NCBI GenBank assembly: GCA_036346395.1
Contig: CM070596.1
Coordinates: forward strand, 25,210,177-25,274,176
Direction of reading: 5' to 3'
Length of the DNA stretch: 64,000 bases
DNA from: Hsuehochloa calcarea
Lineage: Eukaryota; Streptophyta; Magnoliopsida; Poales; Poaceae
Shown here one piece after another: positions 47,199 to 58,148 of the stretch. The notes beneath the pieces are model-generated. The model was not told where the DNA came from. It saw only the letters and a list, made by a program, of their open reading frames with translations, and did not search any database. Position 1 is the first letter of the stretch, and each line of letters opens with the position of its first letter. Made by a program: the position numbers and the translations under genes.

Positions 47199-48814
47199 TG
47201 AGAGACGATGTGAGAGGTCCTCCACTCTAAGTGATGAGTATTTGACAAGTGTGTTGATTAGATTGAGAGTTGAGGTTTTCGGTTTGGACTGCTTGGCCGA
47301 AGTCAGGAAATCGAACTACTGTGTATGGAGCGGAAGTTCCGATTAATCTAACTACCGGTGTTGGAAAAAGGAACTTCCGATTTATCTGAGTTTTGCTCTC
47401 GGCTGAAGGAAATCGGAACTTCCGCACAAGGGGTAGCGGAGTGTCCGAAAATTCTGACATTATGTGTTCTCTAAGATATCAAATCGGAATTATATATCTG
47501 AAAAGTCGATTGTTCCGGATATCGAAGTACCGCAGTTGTTGAGCGCGAACTTCCGATATTCCCGATAAGTGCGGATAATTGAAATCGAACTTCCGCCGTG
47601 GTAAGCGCGAACTTCCGATTGTGTCCATAATCGTGCGTAGAAGGATAAATTGTGATTTTGATTGTGTATGAGTTTGAGTCTTATACAAATATTGATGCTA
47701 TGATATTGTGCAATGCTATGTGATGTGTTTTTGTCTGTGTTGATCGCAGGCATCAAGATGGAGTCGTGGCGAGACACGTGGACCTGACTAGGCGCAGGAG
47801 GCATTGAGGTCGAACGGTCGGGATGTGTCAAGACGGCGTGAATCTTGAAGCGGTTGCAGTAGTCGGCACAACAAGGTGTACGGAGGCTTCCGCAAGGTGC
47901 GCAAGGGCGAAGGGTATTTTCGCAAAGCGCAAAAGTGGAGGCGGTTCCGCTCGGTGTAGCGGGCTTAATGGGTTGGAGGCCCATTAGCAAAGGCTATAAA
48001 TAGGGAGAACCCCGAGTTAGGGTTAGACCTTTGAGAGAAAATTAGGTTAGCTCTAGAAAAGGAGTTGTTTTGTTTGAGAGCTTGTTGAGAGGGAGAGTAT
48101 GATCTCAAATCTTATGTAATCATTCCTCTGTGTTTCCATCTGTAAACATTTGATATCTATCAATGAAACTCCGAGTTTTGATTACTTGTTTATGTCCTCT
48201 TCCTTCTCTCTCTTCTCTTGAATAGTTAGGTTTTGATGTTTCTCTTGATTCGCCTTATGAAATAGCTTGAATCTTCATATCTAGAATCGCTTTGATATTG
48301 CTAATCTATTATCAAAGTTTCATAAGTCGAGAATCGAGAATCGTGCCTATTGTGAGTTTTGGTCTTTCTTGCCCCTTCTCAAGAAACCGCTTTTGGCTCG
48401 ATTATTGAATCTTTGGTTGCGATTCTTCTCCATAAGGTCAAGATGATGTTTAGGATGATATCCTCGTAAAACTTGACCCGAGAAGAGCATTCAAGATTAA
48501 TTAGTTTGGATTTTTGGGCAAAACCCGAGCGCTCGTTTCTTCGTCGATAATCGAGCTTCCGATTTTATGCAATGGAGTATCGCAGCGGAACTTCGCGCTA
48601 TACATCGCGGAACTACCGCAAGCGGAACTTCCGCAATCCATCGCCTTAACTTCCGATTTCCGTAAGAAACACCAAACTTGTTTTTGTTATTTGATCTTGC
48701 TTCATTTACCTTCTTTAGATCTTCAGAGATCTTTGTAGGTCGGATTTAAATACGATGAAGGGAGTATTAATTTTAGGCATCATTCACCCCCTCTGCTGCC
48801 ATTTCGGTCCTTCA
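47199..48814 (+). repeat. 5' LTR of element III, 1616 bp
   Basis: It starts TGAGAGACGATGTGAGAGG and ends TTTCGGTCCTTCA. CGGAAGTTCCG-type words are scattered at 47325-47610 and again at 48535-48660. A TATA box is at 47995. It is 24 bases shorter than the 3' copy, mostly through small losses at CGG, CTG and CAG words. Confidence 0.92.
47995..48002 (+). promoter_or_regulatory. 5' LTR TATA box, element III
   Basis: TATAAATA in the context AAAGGCTATAAATAGGGAG, followed by an untranslated leader beginning GTTAGGGTTAGACC. The same box is at 57306 in the 3' LTR. Confidence 0.75.
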
Positions 48815-48816
48815 AG

Positions 48817-48828
48817 TGGTATCGAGCC
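48817..48828 (+). other. Primer-binding site of element III
   Basis: TGGTATCGAGCC lies two bases after the LTR end. It lacks one A relative to TGGTATCAGAGCC; the loss falls in a CAG word, like many differences in this region, so it may be a sequence error. Confidence 0.75.
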
Positions 48829-48869
48829 TGTTAGCTCTTCTTGATAGATCTTAACCGGTCGGTTGAGCC

Positions 48870-51650
48870 ATGGCAACTGACAAGTATTCCACCAAGCCTC
48901 CGCTTTTGATGGTCCGGATTACCCTTCCGAAGAGCCGAATGGAAACTTACATCCGTGCTCGTGGGTATGCCATCCGAGAAAGGTGAAGGTTAGATTTGTC
49001 GCTCCTCGCCGATGAGAACATCAATGCCGAAACATGGCCGATGTTGAGGCAAATGCTAAGGCAAGGAACATAATCATTCGTGGTTTAAGCGTATGAGTTT
49101 GATCGTATTTCTCATTTGATTTGCCATACGACATCCGGGTGACCTCGATGCATACCATGAGGGCACCACTCGATTAAGACGGTTAGACAAGACCAGCTTC
49201 AAGCGTGAATACAAGAAATTTGAGATGCTTGTCGCGAATCTCTTGACGAGTGCTTTGGCGCTTTCACAAGATTTTGAGCAACCTCCGAGCGGTCGGTCTT
49301 ACATACCCCGACTCGGATAACGCCGATGATGCTTTCGCACTTGATCTTCGTGTTTGGGAGATGAAAGTGACTACCATCAAAGATAGCACGGACCTCTCGA
49401 CTCGACTCTTGATGCGCTTTACTCGCGCCTCAAGACTCACGAGATTGACATTGTCTCTCAAGGTCAAGTCACAATGATGGCTTTAGTCATCGCTCCCACT
49501 TCGGATCTTCTTCGAGTCGACACGTGGGTTCTCACTAGTCGCTCTCGTGACATAACCGATGATCGCTAGAGCACTTGAGGATGAATACTAGCCCTCCTAG
49601 CTCGGAAGTTTTCCCATGCTTACAAGAGGAGGAGGGATGGTAAAAGAGGAGGTCCTGTGATTTGTTTCGAGTGTGGTGGCCCCAACCACATCCGAGCAAA
49701 CCGTCCCAAGCTTGGGAAGGGCAAAGGTGACTATGGCGGACCAAGCAAGAACGACTACATCGACAAGAACCGCAACACGAAGCCCTCAAGACTGATCAAG
49801 GCAAGAAGAAGTTCCGCAACTTTGGGAAGGCAAAGAAGTTGTTCCATCGCGGCCCTCACCGCCTCGACGAACCGGACACCGCCGAGGTGGAGGGTGGAGG
49901 ACGATGATGGGAAGGACGATCATGATCCCAAGGACGACGGCAACTTCTCCTAAGATGTGCTTCATGGGGCGAATCGAGCGACAATGAGCAGATCCGACTC
50001 GATGAGGTTAGTCCCACTTATGACCAGCTTAATGATGCTTTTCTTAAGCTAGGTAGATTCCATGCTAAGTCTAGGCTAAGTGTGCCGGGTTGGAGAAGGA
50101 AGTAGCTAGACTATCACTGAGCTTACTCTACTTACATCCGCTCCCTCCCGTGATGAATGTGACATATGTCAGGCTTTGATTGATGATATGGATAAACTAA
50201 GGACCTTAAATGATAGTGTGTCCTCCGAACTTGACATGATTAAGGTAGAGAACATTAGCCTTCTTGTGAATTAGAGATGAGTAGGGTAGCACCTCCTTCA
50301 TCCACTACTGTTGAGGCTATCGCTTGCACCTCATGTGAGGTTAAGGACAATTCGCTTAGAGGTCTTTATACCATGTTGCTTGATCCGCTCAAACTTGTGA
50401 AAATTGTAATAATCTCAAGATGAACCTAAAACAGGCAGATCACAAAATTGTTGAATTTCAAGTCGCGCTACTAGAGCCTATTGTTTCTTGTTTAAACCGC
50501 CCTAAGTTAATCTTCAATTAGAATCAGATCAAGCAGCTTCAAGAAATGATTGATCACAAGAATAAATTGGCTCAAGATGCTTCTAAGGACCTTGTTAGCT
50601 CACCTTGCAATCATTGTAATAAACTAAAATGTGATTTGGTTGCATTGATGAAAAATGTGTGAAACTAACTAAGGACCTTCTAGAGACACAATCATCCGCT
50701 TGTATTGTGTGTCTTTGGGAAGAAGCCTAAGGGTTTGGTAGAGACGCCTAGTAACGTGAACCAATCTGCTAGCAAGAGGACTGTCCCTCAAAGTCTACCA
50801 GGCGTGCACAAGCCAATCTTTCCTCTCTTTGTTGGTTCTTCTTTCGCCCCTTACCTTCTCTTTGCCTCTTCTTCCCTCGCTCTTCTTGCACCTCTCTTTC
50901 GGGAGTGTCAAGATCTTATGGACACTCTCGAGAGGTTTGTAGGAGGCAAGAAGAAGCTCAATCTCATTCTAGACAAATCAAAAATTTGCAGATTTAATCA
51001 AGGTCTAGGGTATGATATCCAGAGGATATGAGGAAGCATCCACCGTCGTGCTCAAAACCATAGCACTGTGTGTGATCAAAACTAAGCCGTGGATCGAGAA
51101 AGTCAATTTTAAGTCACGGGTTTTGTTCAAAGGATTTGACAAAGAAGGTGATTCCACCGCAGCTTCGCCCTCGTAGGCTAAGTATCATTGCACCTTCGCC
51201 GTAAAGATGGACATTTAGTTGATCATTGCTTCAGCGCGCCAAGATCGCACAGAGACCGTGTTGAGTCTCTTAGGCACATTCGTGGTCAGCCCTGATCTTG
51301 AGTGCACCTAAGACCAACACGAGGTCTAGGTTTGTTCCATCTCGATGATTTTGGGCAAGATCGAGGACTTGGTTTTTCCGAAGTTTTCGATTTTCGTCCT
51401 CATGCTCCCTTTGGTCGTAATCTCCGCCGCCCCGAGGGTAGATCTCATTTTTCCTTTCGAGATAGCTACCATGGCGAGATCAAGATGCATCGCACTTCGA
51501 CTCGCTCTTCCATAGCAATGGATCCAAAGAACAGTCGAGATCTTTTGACTTGTTGAGTGACAGAGAGCGAGGGTAGATAGAGGTCGGCCTTGCTTGACTA
51601 CTTCATCTGCTCGCCGTGTTACTCAAGATTGGGTGCCAAAATCATCGCTG
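48870..51650 (+). pseudogene. Element III gag
   Basis: ATG at 48870 opens MATDKYSTKPP, matching the gag start of element II (MATERYSIRPH). Capsid words follow across frames: FHKILSNLRAVGLTYPDSDN at 49250-49320 and LDLRVWEMKVTTIKD. The first zinc knuckle at 49662-49704 reads CFECGGPNHIRANRP, with the last Cys replaced by Arg. A long predicted coiled-coil-like region follows (49980-50960), with DTLERFVGGKKKLNLILDKS at its end. A second knuckle at about 51189-51232 has one base missing between its two Cys codons. Long gag with a coiled coil and two knuckles is the Sirevirus arrangement. Many frameshifts; not translatable as given. Confidence 0.8.
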
Positions 51651-53300
51651 ATTCACCCCAAGATCGAGACTTTACTGCTTGACTCGTGGTCGCCGGCCGG
51701 GAAGGAAAGGTCCGATCGTAGACTCGTTGTTCACGCCATATGACCGAGATTCTCGCTGGTTTTCTTCCCTAGCCCGTGCTCGTGTGATGAGACGATCACC
51801 TTCGAGATGCTTCATTTGGGCGCGCCATCGCTAAAGGTACCGTGAGCATTAATGATTCTTTTATTTTAAAAGATGTTGCCTTAGTAAGTAAGTCGCAGAT
51901 AATCGCTTTCGCCTCTCACCACCGATGACGGTTTCGAGGTGAGCTTTAAGAAAACAATTGCAAAATTCTTGATTCTTCTGTAGTCTAGTTTATGGATTTC
52001 GATATGGGAGGATCTTTCGTGCTGATTTTTCCGATCTTCCGTGATCCTCTCCGATGTTTAATTGCTTCAATCCGTGATTTGACTTTCTCGCATAGGAGAC
52101 TTGGTCATATAGGATTTGATCATCGACCGAGTTAGCGCCACGATCTCATTCGTGGTTTGCCGAAACTCAAAATGGTCAAGGATCTTGTTTGTGCTCCTTG
52201 CCGCACGGCAAAATGGTTGCCGCTTCACATCCTCCAGCCATAAAGGACTATGACAGATGCACTGTGTCAATCGCCCATATGGACACGAGAGGACCGGCTA
52301 GAGTGCAACAAGAGGAGGGAAGTGGTACGCATTTGTCGTGGTCGATGACTTCTCGAGGTATTCTTGGGTGTTTTTCTTGGCCTCAAGGATGAGACGCTTA
52401 CTCTTTTCGTGGTCTTTTAGTAGGCTTTCTGAGCTTCCAGTGCATTACGAGCAATGCGCACCGATAATGGCACGAGTTCAAGAATTCCTACTTTGAGAGT
52501 TTTTGTGGTGAGACAGTGTAGAGCACCGCCTCGCTCCATACGCCCCCAACAAAATGGCGTTGTGGAGAGGAAGAACCGCACCTTGGTCGAGATGGCAGAC
52601 GATGCTTGATGAATACTCTACACCTAGGAAGTTTTAATGAGGCAATTGCTACCGCTTGTCATGTTTCTAACAGAGTTTTTCTTCTGCACTCTTGCATCGC
52701 ACTTCTTATGAGTTAAGATATGGGCGAAACCCTTGTCTCGCATTTTCGTGTTTGGTTGCAAGTGTTTTATTCAAGTCCGGGAACCTAGATAAGTTCGAGT
52801 CACGATCTTGTGATGGGATCTTTCCGGTTACTCGACTTCTTCTCGTGCCTATAGAGTCCGGAATCATGAGTCTAGTAAATTGTTAGAGACCCGTGAGGTG
52901 ACCTTTGATGAGGCCACCGGGACTAGGCCTCGATATCTCAGTTCCTAGAGCGCCCGAGTCCATCTTTGTGGACGAAGAGGAAGACGGAGATGAAGGTTGT
53001 CTACTGATCCAGCTTCTTCCTCCTCCTCTTGAGGTGCCTTCTTCCACCGCACTCGAGGAGATCAGCCTTACCTTCGCTTCTTCTCAAGCTAGTGGCTCTG
53101 TCCCTATCTCGCTCGCTAATGAGGTAGAGGCCACTTCTTCATCTCACCCCGACCTCCAAGACACATTCAAAAGGACCATCCTTCAGAGCAGATAATTGAG
53201 ATCTTTTGAGCGAGTCACTGCTCAAAACTGCATGTCTCTATTCTGCTCCATTCGCCTTTGTTGCCTCGCTTGAGCCCAAAGACGCTTGTCATGCTCTTTC
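51651..53300 (+). pseudogene. Element III protease and integrase
   Basis: The aspartic protease site region (DS.CSRHM type) is recognisable at about 51720-51755 but has lost bases. GAG-pre-integrase words follow (ETITF, SINDSFILKDVALVSK). Integrase starts with RRLGHIGFDH at about 52098 and DLVCAPCR at about 52180, giving the HHCC zinc site. Catalytic-core words are HMDTRGPARVQ (about 52275), RTDNGTSS (about 52457) and QNGVVERKNRTLVEMAD (about 52550). The C-terminal part has KSGNLDKFESRSCDGIF (about 52775) and REVTFDEATG (about 52895), as in copia. Stops and frameshifts are frequent. Confidence 0.85.
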
Positions 53301-54780
53301 GATGAGTCATGGACTAACGCCATGCACGAGGAATTGGAAAACTTTGAAAGGAACAAGGTCCGTCCCTTGTTGAGCCCCTCAAGGTCACAATATCATTGGG
53401 ACCAAATGGGTGTTCAAGAACAAGCAAAGTGAAGATGGGTTAGTTATTCAAACAAGGCTAGGTCGGTAGCTCGTGGGTACTCTCAAGTTGAGGGTCTAGA
53501 TTTCAAGAGACTTTTGCCCTCGTAGCTAGACTTGAAGCCATTAGAATCTCGCTTGCCTTTGCGCTTCTAAGGGTTTCAAGCTTTACCAGATGGATGTCAA
53601 GAGTGCCTTCCTCAATGGCCTTATTGAGGAAGAAGTCTATGTGAGATGACCTCCTGGTTTCGAGAACCCCAAATACCCTAACCATGTCTACAAAGCTTTC
53701 CAAAGCTTTGTATGGACTCAAGCAGCTCCCTGAGCTTGGTATGAAAGGCTTAAGTCCTATCTCACGAGCCATGGTTTTGAGATGGGTAAAATTGACAAGA
53801 CCTTGTTCATCCGCCGCCTAGGCACCGATCTTCCGCTTGCTCAGATTTATGTGGACGACATCATCTTTGGCGGCTCCTCGCATGCTCGCTTTCCCGCTTT
53901 TCCGATGTCATGAGCTCTGAGTTTGAAATGAGCATGATGGGCGAGTTGAGCTTCTTCCTTGGCTTCCAAATCAAACAGACTGGAGGGTACTTTTCTTCAT
54001 CAAGGCAAATACACTCGAGACCCCCAAGCTGCTTCGACATGAATGATGGAAAGCCAAGATCAACTCCAATGGCATCTACAAATGCTCTCGATCCGGATGA
54101 AGATGGCGAACCCGTTGACCAAAAGGATTTCAGAGCATGATTGGCTCTCTCTTGTACCTCACACTCGAGACCGGACATACACTTTTCTCAGGTGTCTTTG
54201 TGCTCGGTTTGAGCTTCTCCTCGCAGATCTCACCGTCAGCGGTGAAGCGCATCTTTCGGCACCTTCGAGCTACCATTGACTATGGCATCCGGTACTCTTC
54301 CTCTTCTTGTCTATCTCTTAGAGCCTTCTCCGATGCGACTTTGTCGGGTCAGAGGATAGATAGGAAGAGCACTTCCGCACTTGCCAATTCATTGGCACTT
54401 CTCTCGCCTCCGGTCGCCAAGGAAGCAATCCGGTGTTGCGCATCCCACCGCAGAGGCCGAGCACGCTGTCGCACCCGATTGTCGAGTCAAGTGCTTTGAT
54501 GGTCTCGACCGCAGGATTCGGGCTATCTATCGATGCGCTCCACTCTTCGTGATAACACGTCTGCGATTTGCATTGCCAAGAACCCAAAGGCAACATTCTC
54601 GGACCAAGCATATTGATATCGATATCACTTTCTTCGAGACCATGTAGAGAAGGGTGACATTGTGCTCCGCCAGGAGAGTGAGCACCAGCCATGTGATATC
54701 TTCACTAAGCCTCCGACGCTCTTGCCACTTCTGCGGGAGAGCTTAGTGGTTTGTCCTACTGATCACTGTGAGGGGAGTTT
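53301..54780 (+). pseudogene. Element III reverse transcriptase and RNase H
   Basis: RT begins with AMHEELENFERN (about 53320) and GTKWVFKNKQSEDG (about 53400). It continues with QMDVKSAFLNGLIEEEVY (about 53588), the catalytic YVDD at 53848-53859 in QIYVDDIIFGGSS, SSEFEMSMMGELSFFLGFQI (about 53910), STPMAS and DEDGEPVDQKDF. RNase H follows with MIGSLLYLTL, IDRKST (about 54358), RSPRKQSGVAHPTAEAEHAV, QHSRTKHIDIDITFF (about 54590) and DIFTKP (about 54698), ending near 54770. All copia signatures are present in order but spread over three frames. Confidence 0.88.
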
Positions 54781-54790
54781 TATGCTACTA

Positions 54791-54820
54791 TTATATTATA
54801 TTATATTATATTATATTATA
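54791..54820 (+). repeat. (TTATA)6 microsatellite
   Basis: Six perfect TTATA units just after the end of the RNase H frame, followed by an impure A/T tail to about 54830. It marks the start of the non-coding 3' region of element III. Confidence 0.9.
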
Positions 54821-54830
54821 ATATACTATT

Positions 54831-56492
54831 ACTCCTTTCTGGTTTCTTTTTTGTGTCGAAGTCCTTCCAGCATAGGTTAGAGTGGTTCACTTGCCAAATT
54901 GCTTTGACTGCTACTTCTTGTCTTGTGCTTCTAGGATGCTGCTTATTAGTCGCCTCTCCTTCTCTAAGTAGAGCTTACTCACTTCTTATAGGTTCTAGCA
55001 GGGGTCGGGCCACCCTTGGGTAGATAGGGACAGTGTTTGCTCCTTAGTGTAAGAGTTGATCAGCTGATAGTCCTAGAATCATATGGGGTAGATAAGAACC
55101 TGTCTGAGCGATAGTTTTCTCTATATCTTTGCTATGCTCTAAAGGATCGCTTTTCTGCTTTACTTATCGATTCTCGCTTTTGTTCCTTTGGTTCTGTGGA
55201 AGTTATTCTTGGTTATTCCATACTCTTAATTTTGTCATAACTCAACTTTGAATTAAAAGAAGCATCTCATTCAAGGGAATCGATTTTTGTGCATTTCATT
55301 CCGCATTGCATTATAATCAAATGGAGCCTTGTTTATTATCCCTTATGATATGTTTTCACTGTTTTACATCTTGCCATGATTTATGCTAAACTGCTAGATC
55401 TATCATGACTTTTTATGTGTAGTTTAGTCTTTGCCATGCTAAGATGTTTAAAAATGCTAAACTTGAATTAAAATCTTGTCATGATAGCTCTTGAGACTAG
55501 TCTCGTTGAAACTATCCTTTTATGTTTTTCGCCATGTCAAGTAGGCTGAGTTGAGTCCTGAATCTCTTTTGAACTTTTGAGTAAGCTATGTCGCTTGTTA
55601 AGAAACATGACTTATCTCTAATCACCGGTCTAAAAACTTCAAAAGCAAAATGATCTCTTTTGTGCGAAAAACCGATCTCACCAAATCTTTCTCATGAGAC
55701 GGCTTGCCATTGCACTAGGCATGAACTCGGGGAGCCTTGATGACCTAAGATCACCTCCTTAAGTCTGTTGCTTGGAGTGGTCGATAAGGCTTGGGATCTA
55801 GCACATGGCCAAAAAAATGGTTGAAGCTCAGAGGCGTTGTGGATGGCACCTAGTCCGAGCTTGCTTTATCGAGATAAAACCATAAAAAGTCTTCTAAAAA
55901 GAAAAATGTGCTAAAATTGCTTATCTTCAAAGAGACCGAGTTCTGGATAAAATGAGTCCTTCTTCAACTGGTAGCACTCTAAACTGTTCAGTATGAGTCT
56001 TCTTGGTTCAACTTAGATTATTTGACATGGCTTGCATCATCCTTGGATATTTTTAGCTAGATTTCAATCTTGACTTATTTGACCTGCTAAAGAACTGGAT
56101 CATTAATCAGATTATGGACTTTCTGTCTTAGCTCTTCTATACATCGATTGTCATGATCTTGATAGCATTCTTCTGTGTTATGGCTTGGTGTAATACTCTA
56201 ATAGTCATTTTGGATAATCTACATGGCTCCTAATGCTTAAAATGAACATCATATAGTCTTTTCCTCCTTTTCTACATATTGATGATTTTATTGCCAAAGG
56301 GGGAGAATGATTGTGAGAAAAAGCCTTCTGAAGAAAAGCCTTGAGTTTTGTGCGAAAATTGCTCTTTCATCTCATCTCAAGTCTTTTTCTTTGTGTCAAC
56401 GTGGTCTTGTGCTTAATTACTCTTGTTTAGACCTTGGTTGACTGTAATCTCAAACTCATCTTATGCTTTTTGGCATTGTCAATATACTCATC
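54831..56492 (+). other. Non-coding 3' region of element III
   Basis: About 1.7 kb without a coding frame and without an env-like ORF. It holds a block (55671-55806) homologous to element II at 46021-46150, a GTGGATGGCACCTAGTCC motif at about 55839-55857 resembling the element I duplicate, and a second polypurine-like motif ATTGCCAAAGGGGGAGAAT at 56290-56308. The conserved words in otherwise divergent non-coding DNA suggest a retained function. Confidence 0.75.
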
Positions 56493-56503
56493 AAGGGGGA
56501 GAT
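56493..56503 (+). other. Polypurine tract of element III
   Basis: AAGGGGGAGAT, within CTCATCAAGGGGGAGATTG, directly before the 3' LTR. It would prime plus-strand DNA synthesis. Confidence 0.88.
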
Positions 56504-58143
56504 TGAGAGACCATGTGAGAGGTCCTCCACTCTAAGTGATGAGTATTTGACAAGTGTGTTGATTAGATTGAGAGTTGAGGTTTTCGGTTTGGACTGTTTC
56601 TGGGTTGAGTCAGGGAAATCGGAACTACCGCTGTGTATGGAGCGGAAGTTCCGATTAATCGGAACTACCGGTGTTGGAAAAAGGAACTTCCGATTTATCT
56701 GAGTTTTGCTCTCGGCTGAAGGAAATCGGAACTTCCGCACAAGGGGTAGCGGAGTGTCCGAAAATTCTGACATTATGTGTTCTCTAAGATATCAAATCGG
56801 AATTATATATCTGAAAAGTCGGTTGTTCGGATATCTAAGTACCGCAGTTGTTGAGCGCGAACTTCCGATATTCCCGACAAATCTTGGATGTTCGAAATCG
56901 GAACTTCACTGTGGTAAGAGAGGAACTTCCGATTGTGTCCGCTAATCGAGTAGAAGGATAAATTGTGATTTTGATTGTGTATGAGTTTGAGTCTTATACA
57001 AATATTGATGCTATGATATTGTGCAATGCTATGTGATGTGTTTTTGTCTGTTGATCGCAGGCATCAAGATGGAGTCGTGGCGAGACACGTGGACCTGACT
57101 AGGCGCAGGAGGCATTGAGGTCGAACGGCCGGGATGTGTCAAGACGGCGTGAATCTTGAAGCGGTTGCAGTCGTGCACAACAAGGTGTACGGAGGCTTCG
57201 GAAGGTGCGCAAGGGGCGAAGGGTATTTTCGCAAAGCGGCAAAAGTGGAGGCGGTTCCGCTCGGGTGTAGCGGGCTTAATGGGTTGGAGGCCCATTAGCA
57301 AAGGCTATAAATAGGGAGAACCTCGAGTTAGGGTTAGACCTTTTGAGAGAAAATTAGGGTTAGCTCTAGAAAAGGAGTTGTTTTGTTTGAGAGCTTGTTG
57401 AGAGGGAGAGTATGATCTGAAATCTTATGTAATCATTCCTCTGTGTTTCCATCTGTAAACATTTGATATCTATCAATGAAACTCCGAGTTTTGATTACTT
57501 GTTTATGTCCTCTTCCTTCTCTCTGTTCTTCTCTTGAATAGTTAGGTTTTTGATGTTTCTCTTGATTCGTCTTATGAAATAGCTTGAATCTTCATATCTA
57601 GAATCGTTTTGATATTGCTAATCTATTATCAAAGTTTCATAAGCTGAGAATCTGAGAATCGTGCCTATTGTGAGTTTTGGTCTTTCTTGCCCCGTTCTCA
57701 AGAAATCCGTTTTTGGCTCGATTATTGAATCTTTGGTTGCGATTCTTCTCCATAAGGTCAAGATGATGTTTAGGATGATATCCTGTAAAATTTGACCTGA
57801 GAAGAGCATTCAAGATTAATTAGTTTGAATTTTTGGGCAAAAACCCGAGCGTTCTGTTCTTCGGTCAGGATAATCGGAGCTTCCGATTTTATGCAGTGGA
57901 AGTATCATAGTTTTAACTTCCGCGCTATACATCATGGAACTACCGCAGCGGAACTTCCGCAATCATCGCCTTAACTTCCGATTTCGGTAAGAACGACCAA
58001 ACTTGTTTTTGTTATTTGATCTTGCTTCATTTACCATCTTTAGATCTTCAGAGATCTTTGTAGGCTGGTTTTAAATACAGTGAAGGGTAGTATTAATTTT
58101 TAGGCATCATTCACCCCCCCTCTGTTGCCATTTCGGTCCTTCA
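56504..58143 (+). repeat. 3' LTR of element III, 1640 bp
   Basis: It starts TGAGAGACCATGTGAGAGG and ends CATTTCGGTCCTTCA, then the duplication GTTTT. TATA box at 57306-57313. CGGAAGTTCCG-type words at about 56637-56935 and 57870-57985. It looks more complete than the 5' copy at many CGG/CTG words. Confidence 0.92.
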
Positions 58144-58148
58144 GTTTT

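Larger units (their letters stand above)
47199..58143 (+). mobile_element. Element III: complete Sirevirus-type copia retrotransposon, 10,945 bp
   Basis: Two LTRs (1616 and 1640 bp), a primer site, gag with two zinc knuckles, protease, integrase, RT, RNase H, a 1.7-kb non-coding 3' region and a polypurine tract are all present in Ty1/copia order. A perfect 5-bp duplication GTTTT flanks it (47194-47198 and 58144-58148). It sits inside the gag of element II in the opposite orientation. The LTRs are highly similar, implying recent insertion, yet all genes contain many small frame-breaking indels. The family is the CGGAAGTTCCG-rich one, related to the solo LTR at 15964. Confidence 0.92.

Noticed and set aside
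47325..47610. CGGAAGTTCCG words as heat-shock elements
   Set aside because: Plant heat-shock elements need nGAAnnTTCn spacing with two bases between GAA and TTC. Here only one base separates them.
48870..54780. Programmed frameshifting to explain shifts in element III
   Set aside because: There are far too many shifts, they fall at random points in domains, and they coincide with C/G-rich words that also differ between LTR copies.
54831..56492. An env-like gene in the 3' region of element III
   Set aside because: Some Sireviruses carry an env-like frame here, but this stretch has stops in all frames and no long ORF.
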